DNA from: Atherix ibis
Taxonomy: Eukaryota > Arthropoda > Insecta > Diptera > Athericidae
Length of the DNA stretch: 64,000 bases
Direction: 5' to 3'
Assembly: GCA_958298945.1 (NCBI GenBank)
Contig: OY282606.1
Coordinates: forward strand, 95,797,696 to 95,861,695
Below, one piece after another: positions 52,581 through 61,553 of the stretch (its first letter is position 1; every line of letters starts with the position of its first letter). The position numbers were made by a program, and so were the translations under genes. The notes under the pieces are model-generated. The model was given only the letters and a program-made list of their open reading frames with translations, was not told the origin of the DNA and made no database searches.

Positions 52581-53061
52581 TAAAAATTTGGAAGACAATT
52601 GAACAGCTTAAAGAAAACATATTCTTTGTAATGAAGTCAATGAAATTAACTCGTACATTTCTGAAAGTATGCTGAAAAATATCATCAAAAGGCAGACATT
52701 TGCTAAAAAGCTAGAGGGAGTTATTTACACTATACTCTTTATAAAAGTCTATAAAAATGATTTTGATCATTAGAAGAAAATGTTATAAACTTATTTAAAC
52801 AATACCTTTACTAAAAGTTAAGTGTGATTTATAGTGCAAAATTAATAGTAAGTTTACCTCTCCCTTTTTTTAATGAATAGTTATTAGGGTTTAGTAAAAA
52901 AAAGTCCTTAAAAATCTTTTTATTTAAATTTTTTAAGCTTTTACTTAACTGATTAAATTTATTTAATCAACAAATAAGTTTACATATGCATAGTGATTCT
53001 GTTCTTTTTAACAAATATAATTGAGATGTATTAGTTTAAATGAGTATTTTTTTATATTAAA

Positions 53062-53513
53062 CTAGAGGGCTTAGCCCCCTTCTCGCTTCGCTCACCAACC
53101 CCATGCCTCCTCCGGGGGGCCCCTTTGTCAAATATTCTACTTTTTTTCCCGCTTCATACAATCCTAACATCAATTTTTGCTTTTTGGCCTTTTTTTCATT
53201 TTTAGTCGCATGGTAATATTCGCGAGCAGCTTTTCTCTTTTCAGGTTTGTTTTCATTATAATTTTTCATTACATTTTGCATAAACACGCTTCCTCGCAGT
53301 ATTCTTTTGAATACGCTTACGCTCTTTCATCTCTTCTTCACTCAAATTTAACTTTTTTCTACCCATGTCTATAACATCCTTACATATATAAATGACTACA
53401 AACAAAATGACAAAAAAAATGACTTAAAAAAAACACATATTGAAACAACAAAAATTCATACATACATCATAATAAAAGACTATAAAAAAAAACGTTTTTA
53501 TATAATAGAAGGA
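53062..53513 (-). mobile_element. short Helitron-like element with broken ORF
   Basis: On the minus strand the unit starts with TCCTTCTATTATATAAAA (5' TC) and ends with a GGGCTAAGCCC hairpin followed by TCTAG; it is flanked by A on its 5' side and T on its 3' side. TC...CTAG termini, a terminal hairpin and insertion between A and T are Helitron hallmarks. Inside, an ATG at 53366 opens a Lys/Arg/Glu-rich frame (MGRKKLNLSEEEMKERKR) that shifts frame near 53280 and continues as KRKAAREYYHATKNEKKAKK. It would be a 452-bp non-autonomous copy carrying a scrap of a parent gene. The GC-rich 3' end (53062-53130) stands out from the AT-rich flanks. No helicase or Rep motif is present. Confidence 0.55.
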
Positions 53514-54842
53514 TACAAAATTTCTACCAACAAAATGTTATCTCTAAGAAATTAATTTCTAGAACTGGTATTATACAATAGATAAGAGTATGTATGTATC
53601 TATTCTAGGTTGTACAACTTAAGATAAAATAACTAATATATTGAAAAAAAACCGTCTGTAAACGTTTGTAAAAAAGAAGATAGAAATCGACCATTCACTA
53701 TTTTGTTTGTTTATATTTACGAAATGATATTATCTAATTTTTATAAAAATAACTGAATATAGTTTTAAGCAAATGCTGTAATTAGTTTTAAATTTAAATT
53801 TTATTTTAATTATGATTTGAGATTTGTTTAAAGAAAATTGAATACATAATATAGTTTTTTCCTTAATTTCATAGATAATTAAATTAGAAATTGCGGCTTT
53901 TCAAAGAATTTATTTACCCCGTTCTTAAAAACGTTTGAAATCTAAAACTAGAATTTATTAAAAATTTCAAAAACAATTTAAATAATAGCGAAAAAATAGA
54001 AAATAGAAAAAAATTCAAAACTGTTCACAGTTCAAGACCAGGAGGTGTGTAGAAATTTCATTATCAAGTCTTCAATTAAAATTCGATTATGTCATGCTTT
54101 TAGGTTTTATGAAATAAAGTTCCACTGAGAGTTTAAAGTTTGTAAAAGAAATGCTGGTTTTGTGTCATTTGCAACAAAGTTATTATATGAAAATATGAAT
54201 AATAGTGACTTTATTTCAGTGAACCTAAAAACAAAATATGCTAACTTAAAATGAGAGCGAAGAGAAATAAGGGCAGTGAGGAAAGAAAGTATGTAAAATA
54301 TACAAAGTACCAATAAGTGTGGAAAAATTCTTTCTATTTCCGGAAGAAAAATTTTCTTTGACTACACACATGTACTAAAGAAAATCGTTAGGTTGGAAGA
54401 TATGTATAAGCATTTCGAATTCACACCGTATTCATACTAGAAATTATGGAAGATAGTTTAGTAAATCTATTGCGCACTTGATAGGCTTCAACAAATGTAA
54501 CTTGATCGTTTTGACTATTCGAGGAGAAATATTTTTGAAATTCTCGGGAGTCAATTATCATACAACGCTTTGTAGTGCAATCTACAATATGTAAGTGGTT
54601 AGTATCTAGTGTACAAGACCTCTTGTCTCGATTAAAACGTTGTCGAGTAAAATTTGAGGTGTTTTCACAATGATGACAGTATTACGGTCATACAAGATAC
54701 AGGTAGATAATGTAACCTGGAACTCCACTGTGTAGACGAAACTCTGATTAATCGTGACACTATTCACAGTTTGCAGTATTTAGTATTATCTGTCGGTTAG
54801 TTTGCTTGTGAAGTTCGTAAATAAATTTCAACAAATCAAAAT
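53514..54842. other. upstream flank of scarlet
   Basis: No gene seen. The last few hundred bases should hold the promoter and 5' UTR of scarlet. I see no TATA box at a convincing distance; initiator-like words occur near 54760-54800. Confidence 0.45.
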
Positions 54843-57800
54843 ATGTCCAAAGACGGAGAAATGGGCACTCATGAAATTGAAATGTCCTCTCTAAGGACAT
54901 CATTGAGTGATGAACATTTACAGAGTGATTCAAATTCATCTATTGCGGATAATGCGAAAAAAATGAAAAATGGATCTGAAAATGGTAAGGCACTGCGAAG
55001 CTATAATAAATGGTCACCAACAGAGCAGGGAGCTACGTTAGTTTGGCGGGATTTATGTGTATATACAACACATGGAAATGATTCGAATTTACGCAATTTG
55101 AAAAGGATTATTAATAATACGACAGGTGCTATTAAACCAGGAACTTTAATGGCATTAATGGGATCAAGGTGAGTTTCAAATTAATTCATTTTAATATTTT
55201 CAATTCTAAGTTATAATTGTACGTTGAAAAAATGATTATCTATAAAGTGTGTTTTTATAAAAATATCAGAAGATTTTTCATTAATACGGTTTATTTGATC
55301 ACTTATAAGATTTCTTCAATAAAATAACGTTAGTATGGCAAGGTGTATGCATGAAAAGTTTATCAAAAAATTATATGTGCATAAATAATTTGATTTGTTG
55401 ACATTTTTTTTCTATTTCAATCGATATTAAATACGGAAAGAGTTCTCTCTAAATATTACGAAAATGCACACATTGGAAAATTAATTTAGGCGTGAAATTA
55501 TAAAAAATGTTCAATAATTATATATATATATACGTTTGTAACTAATACAATAAAATTAAAATATATCTGAATTTGTGGAGAAATATTACCGCAAGAAATA
55601 TGTATTCCGTATTATTTGAGGTGTATAGAAATAGTTGTATAGTAAGCAGTACACGAATCACATTACCTCGTACATCGTTTTTTGAATCAATAAAAATATA
55701 AGCCAACTGAATTTATAAAAATATAATAAAATTACAGCAGTTTAACTTTTCATCTTGATTTTATATTTAATCCCGAAAAGTTCAAACTTTATTCGAAGTA
55801 ATTCTTATGGAAACAAATGACAAATTTTTATTTACTCTTTACTGATAATAAAAAATCATAAACGTTTTTGGTTGTATATTTGCAATGCTAACTTTTCTAG
55901 GTACTTTAATATTTTATATAATTTGATACTAAACAATTGCCGCAACAAGCGAAAAAGATTAAATTGTAGAAGCGAAGCATTGTAACGTATGAAGTATGTA
56001 CAGGAATTTGTTTCGAGTATTTATGTACATGCACAAGAAGCTCTACGAACGATACATTTGTCATTATTTATTACATTTTCTGTTGAGTAAAGATAATACT
56101 ATCTATATAAGTTAAAATTAATATACTTTAGATTTATGCTTAATTGTGATATCTGTTTCAGTATTATGTTCAAAATATCTTTTTTATTTTTTACTGAAAA
56201 TTCTTCATATTTAATATAAAAGTTCTTGTTTAATTTGCATATCAGTGTTGTCTTTTAGTATGTATGAATAAATAATTATGAGAATAAATAAATAAAAATA
56301 GTATTTACATAGATAAGGAAACATGTTGTTAAAGTTGAGAAATATTTATTTTAAAAATTTCTAATCTTACTGCGATAATTTTATAGAATAAACTGTTTTT
56401 TTTTGTTATTAAAAAACAATTTTATTTTATTTTTAGGCAGAAAACAATACTCTTTAAATTTTTATCTATAAGAATCTCTAAATTATTATATCAATTTTGA
56501 TAAAATTGCTCTTAATACCTCTGATACAATTGCTTGCTGAGCACCAATAAATTAACTTAATAATCAAATAATTGATATATGATCATATGGCATGTGCGAC
56601 AACTTAACAAAAAAAATGCATATCAATAGCAGCGCCGATCATAGCTTAGGTCGAGAATTTGTCGAACTACTTGTATAATTATTTTTCGATCAATTTATTG
56701 TTTATGCGATTTAATATACTTGGTATCACTTTAAATGAAACCTAAATTTTATAATTTTTCACCTTTGCGAATCGAAAAGTATTAAAATTATTTTTTCTTG
56801 TTGAAATATTTATTGAAAAATATTTGCAAATTTGTTAAAATTCATTGCATTCTTATATTTATAATATTTTTATAGATAAGGAAACATATTGTTAAAGTTA
56901 AGAAATATTTATTTTATTGTATCGTAAGGGATGTTCCTACGACATATACTAAATTTCTAATCTTACTGTGGAATAAAGAACAATTTTATTTTATTTATAG
57001 ACAGAAAAAAATATTCTTTTAATTTTTATCTATAAGAATCTCTAAATTATTATGTCAATTTTGAATAAAATAATCAATTATATTTTAGTGGAGCTGGTAA
57101 AAGTACTTTGATGTCAGCACTAGCATATAGACAGCCAAGTATGTATGCACTTCATAGAAATTAAGATTAATTTTCATAATATTATTGGATAGAAAATATA
57201 GCATTAAGTAAAAAAAAAATGTTTTTCTAGTTGGAACTGTTGTTCAAGGGGATATTCTTATAAATGGGCGACGAATTGGTCCATTCATGCATCGGATTAG
57301 TGGATTTGTACATCAAGAAGATCTTTTCATTGGCACACTAACAGTGCTAGAGCATATGACGTTTATGGTAAGGATAAGTAATCAATTTGAATTAATATTG
57401 AATAATCAATGGTAGGCACATCTTCGGTTGGATAGACGGATTAGTTCGAGAGAGAAACGGCAAATAGTACATAGTCTATTGGAACAGGCTGGCTTAAGTT
57501 CGTCAGCATCGACTACGATTGGCCATGGTGACGATAAGAAAGTTTTGTCCGGCGGCGAACGAAAGCGACTAGCATTTGCCAGTGAATTGCTTACGAATCC
57601 GGTGATCCTTTTCTGTGACGAGCCCACTACCGGATTAGATTCATATAGCGCCCAGCAGCTAATTCAGACCTTGCACAATTTATCCCAGAACGGCACAACC
57701 GTTATGTGCACGATTCATCAGCCATCGAGTCAGCTATTCGCGATGTTTGATAATGTCATGTTGTTGGCCGATGGTCGGGTTGCATTCACTGGTGATCCGG

Positions 57801-59274
57801 ACCAGGCTTTACACTTCTTTGCAGAGCAAGGATACCCCTGTCCAGAGACTTACAATCCTGCTGATTTTTTGATTGGAGTCTTAGCAACGGCTCCGGGACA
57901 TGAGCGGGCGTCACAGCGCACAGCACAATTTTTATGCGATGTTTTTGCAGTTAGCTCAGCGGCTAAACAACGCGACATGCTAGTCAACTTGGAATTCCAT
58001 ATGGCCGAAACTGCTGATTATCCCTTCGATTCGGAAGTCGAAGAATTCAAGGCACCACTTTGGTATATCATCGTTTACTGGCTATGCAAACGTATTTTCT
58101 TATCCGTAATACGTGATCCGACAATACAGTTAATGAGAATGTTACAGAAAATTGTATGCTCCGAAATTTTTATTAATTCCAATCATACAAATAATTATTT
58201 TTAATTTAGGCAATTGCGTTGATAATGGGTCTGTGTTTCGCCGGTACTATTGACTTAACACAGATGGGAGTGCAATCGATTCAGGGAGTCCTATTTGCCA
58301 TGATATCGGAAAATACATTCCATCCAATGTACGCTATTTTGGCTGTATTTCCACAGGGATTTCCATTGTTTCTGCGGGAGAAACGGTCTGGCATCTACAG
58401 CACAGCACAATACTACATATCGCATATATTAGCCGAAGTGTGTACGAATTTGATTTCTTTCATAGATAATATTCCATTCCCAATTATGACATGGCCTTCT
58501 ATTCACAGCTACCAGGAATGATATTGGAACCATTCGTATTCGTTGTCATTTGCTACTGGTTAGCTGGGTTGAAGCCAACGTTTTACGCTTTCATTATGAC
58601 TGCAATTTCAATTATATTAGTTATGAATATCGCAACTGCTTGTGGTTTGTTGTATTTGAAAATAATTCCAAAATATAATGAACTATTTAAAAGTTTTCTA
58701 AACTTTTCAGGATGCTTCTTTTCAACTGCTTTCAATTCGGTGCCATTGGCTATGGCATACATCGTTCCAATGGACTATATTTTCATGATAACTTCAGGAA
58801 TTTTCATTCAAATAAGGTGATAAACAAACAATTTAATAAAAATTCTTGTGGATATGATATGTTGATAAAAAAAATTTTCAGCACAATTCCTAGTGTATTT
58901 TCCTGGTTGCAGTACCTTTCATGGATGCTATATGCCAACGAAGCAATGTCTATTGTGCAGTGGGAAAATGTTCAAAATATTAGTAAAGTATCTCTGCTTT
59001 ATGTTAAAAATCTATTTTTGTTCAGTTCAAGACTAACTAATTATAATTAAATTTATTTTTTTCTCTTTTCTTCGATTTTCTTCCTTTTCATTGTGTAGCC
59101 TGCTATCAAGGAGATAACAGCTTACCTTGTCTACATGATGGTCGGGATGTTTTGAATAAATACAGTTTTTCCGTCTACCACTTGGAAAGAAATTTGCTGG
59201 CAATGATATTAATCTATCTCGGTTTTCATATCCTGGGCTATGTGTTCCTATGGAAACGTGCCCGAAAAGTTTAA
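54843..59274 (+). CDS. st: scarlet, ABCG half-transporter for eye pigment precursors
   Basis: Nine coding exons: 54843-55168, 57089-57138, 57231-57367, 57416-58153, 58210-58437, 58509-58644, 58711-58816, 58882-58982, 59099-59274 (1998 nt, 665 residues; Drosophila Scarlet is nearly the same length). All phases agree. The N-terminal ATPase shows Walker A GSSGAGKST (107-115, split by intron 1), Q-loop VHQEDLF, signature LSGGERKR (from 215), Walker B VILFCDEP (Asp 239, Glu 240) and the H-loop His 272. Six membrane segments follow, with FAGTIDLTQMGVQSIQG, GCFFSTAFNSVPLAMAY and a C-terminal RARKV. LRSYNKWSPTEQGATLVW near the start is a scarlet hallmark and separates it from white and brown. In flies Scarlet pairs with White to load ommochrome precursors into pigment granules. 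All key residues are intact, so the gene is probably functional. Confidence 0.97.
56311..57072. repeat. dispersed duplication inside scarlet intron 1
   Basis: A block of about 200 bases, starting AGATAAGGAAACAT, occurs at 56311-56515 and again at 56874-57072. They share GAAATATTTATTTTA, TTTCTAATCTTACTG and TATCTATAAGAATCTCTAAA. The second copy has an extra 34 bases (about 56919-56952) and ends 16 bases before exon 2, so the branch-point region of the intron lies in or next to repeat DNA. Confidence 0.85.
56724..56827 (+). repeat. interspersed repeat, copy 1 (scarlet intron 1)
   Basis: TATCACTTTAAATGAAA, then TTTTTCACCTTTGC and TTTTTCTTGTTGAAATA; the same words in the same order recur at 61583-61690. 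Probably the end of an unidentified transposon. Confidence 0.7.
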
Positions 59275-59554
59275 CAGATGAACTCGATGCTTTCAGTTTA
59301 CCATTGTATGCGCTTCAGGCATTTAAACAGATTGTGGGTGGACATTTTTTATTTTTTTAACAATCCCAAATCAAATATTTGTAAATATATACCATTATAT
59401 ATAGATAGATAAATATACTTTTATTTCGATACAGTTAAATTGAAAGGATATGTAAAATGTGTAGTTTATTTTATTGAAATATTTAAGAGAAAACTTTAAA
59501 ACAAAATCCTTATAATTAAATATTTTGTATTTGTTTATTTCAAAATTCAAAATT

Positions 59555-59560
59555 AATAAA
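59555..59560 (+). terminator. st: candidate poly(A) signal of scarlet
   Basis: First AATAAA after the stop, 281 bases downstream; another follows at once. An unconventional signal closer to the stop is possible. Confidence 0.4.
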
Positions 59561-59837
59561 TTTAATAAATTTTTATGTATGCAGTATTATTTATTTAAAC
59601 TTTTTTGTGGGTGGATTAAGTCACAGAAAAATAATTGAATTTCGAGTTTTAACTATTTACATTGCATCATTGAAGCTTTTCTAAGAAATTCATTATAAAT
59701 AATTTGAATTTTTTTACCTATTATAATTTTCTGATATAAATATTTATATATACCTATTTATATGAGATATAAAATGTAAGTAAAGTGTAATTTCGGTAAT
59801 ATTTAATACTATTTATATGGTAATATTTAGGACTTAC

Positions 59838-59915
59838 CTTGTTTGCTTTGTTTTAACACTAGTAGCAATTCCTTTTGTTAATGGAACATTATTAACTTGT
59901 ATTTTTCCATTTTTC
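59838..59915 (-). CDS. possible 78-nt cassette exon of an unknown gene
   Basis: On the minus strand a 78-base segment lies between an acceptor (CATTTCAG|G) and a perfect donor (AACAAG|GTAAGT). Only one of three frames is open through it, with 1 leading and 2 trailing bases, giving KNGKIQVNNVPLTKGIATSV then KTKQ. The length is a multiple of three, so skipping would keep the frame. I do not recognise the peptide. Partner exons would lie to the right (perhaps 63.6-63.8 kb) and to the left. It could be chance. Confidence 0.3.
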
Positions 59916-60183
59916 CTGAAATGACCAGTATTAATGTTATTATTATTATTGAATGTTCATTGGTTTAAAATTTTATAAGGTATCATATTCACAAAATAGC
60001 ATTGCTTCCAATTTCTCTCTATTATCTAAGCATCCCTTCCAGCTTTCTATCACTTCATGTAAATTTTATTAGGCCTTCTTTTTACGGTCTTTGCAAAATA
60101 ATCCTTCCAATTATTTATATCAGCAAGTATTATTATATTTTTCTCCTATACTTCATACAAATTTTTACTATTTTCTTTCGCAA

Positions 60184-60329
60184 TTTAAGAGCTGTGTTCA
60201 AAAACTTCTCGGCCTGACAATAAGCAACTGCAATTTCCATTTTCAAACTAATTTTGTTTTTTGATATATTCTCCATTTAAATTGATACATTTATTCCAGT
60301 AATATTTTGAGGATATTATTGCCCATCTA
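60184..60329 (-). mobile_element. 3' end fragment of an older mariner element
   Basis: The plus strand carries GTTCAAAAACTTCTCGGCCT, a typical mariner end motif; the minus strand near 60230-60310 reads WNKCINLNGEYIKKQN with stops and shifts, as in the last residues of mariner transposases. It is cut at the TA where the element at 60330-61553 begins. Confidence 0.5.
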
Positions 60330-61553
60330 TGGTGGTTTTCGAATAAGAGTGATATGTTTTCTTTTTAAAAAAAAAACACACTAATTGTTAAGGAAATTCA
60401 AATGTTTTTTTATTTAATGTGAAGTACAGTCGATATAATTAAGTTCTGATTAAAACGTCATTCAAATGGCCTCCACGACTTCTTTTACAGGAACGAATTC
60501 GATGAACCCAATTTTCGAGCATTTTTTCCACTAAATCAAGTCGTATGTCATGAATAGAATATTCAATATTGACTTTTAAAGAGAGTCTGGTTTATTGCTA
60601 AAGACCAATGACTTCAAATAACCCCACAAGAAATAGTCTAATGCTGTTAAATCACATCTCCAAACTTTTCTCGCAATAATTCGGTTGTTGCACGTGCTGT
60701 GTGGCACATAGCCCCGTCTTGTTGGAACCAGATGTTGTCAAGATCAACTTCTTCCAATTTCGGCCACAAAAAGTTGGTTATCATCGATCTATACCGCTCT
60801 CCATTGACAGTAACGGTGTTACCAGCTTCATTTCGAAAGAAGTACGGACCGATTATTCCACCAGACCAAAAACCACACCAAACTGTCAATTTAGGTGAAT
60901 GTAATGGGTGTTCATGAATAATTTGTGGATTTTCTCCGCACCACTCAGATGAAAGTGAGCCTCATCGGAGAAGATGATTCTTCTCCGATGAGGCTCAGTT
61001 TCATCGGTTCCAAGACAAAATCAGCAAATTCACAACGTTTACGGTGGTCCAATTGCTTTAGTTCTTGAGTGATAACAATTTTATATGAATGCAAGCCCAA
61101 ATCCTTTCTCAAAATCCGCCAGGTTGTCGTTTGGGACAATTCCAATTCTTGAGAACATCTTGGAATCGACAAATTGCGGTCTTCAGCAACACTTGCATGA
61201 ACTGCAGCAATATTTTCATTACTTTGAGCGGTTCTTTGTCTTATTGGCACTTGAAAATTACACATATGTAAAGAAAATGTGCGCTCGAAATTTTTAACAA
61301 TTCGACGAATAGCGAGCAAAGTTGTACGATTATTACGACCATAAAATGGCGAAAGCGCACGAAAAGTTGCAATTGGAGAACGATTATTTTGATAATAAAA
61401 TAGAATAATTTGTTAACGTTGTTCTTGCGTATGTCTCTCCATAGTGAAATTTTAAACATTACTAAATACAATGACAAAAAAAAGACAGATAATGACATTT
61501 TACAAATGGCCGAAACATCACTTCGAAATCATATCACTCTTATTGGAAAACCC
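60330..61553 (-). mobile_element. mariner-family element with terminal inverted repeats
   Basis: About 1.22 kb. Ends: 60334-60356 and 61530-61552 are inverted repeats (23 bases, one mismatch, GGTTTTC[G/C]AATAAGAGTGA), flanked by TA on both sides (60328-60329 and 61554-61555), the target site of Tc1/mariner elements. The minus strand encodes most of a transposase: an HTH region with SIPRCSQELELSQTTTWRIL and KDLGLHSYKIVITQELK, then a broken joint at 60957-60996, then TVWCGFWSGGIIGPYFF, VTVNGERYRSMITNF and IWFQQDGAMCHTARATTELL (second catalytic Asp). The C-terminal part is missing after REKFGDVI, where the frame stops. A 40-bp foldback disrupts the first catalytic block. Dead copy, but the least decayed of its family here. 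Confidence 0.8.
60957..60996. repeat. perfect 18-bp foldback inside the transposase
   Basis: Arms 60957-60974 and 60979-60996 are exact reverse complements around TGAT. The right arm is the genuine transposase sequence (minus strand: TCTCCGATGAGGCTCA, SDEAH); the left arm is its inverted copy and shifts the frame. Confidence 0.92.

Noticed and set aside
58645..58710. In-frame 22-codon stretch as part of scarlet coding sequence
   Set aside because: It has GT-AG borders at matching phase, and removing it restores the continuous family sequence ATACGCFFSTAF.
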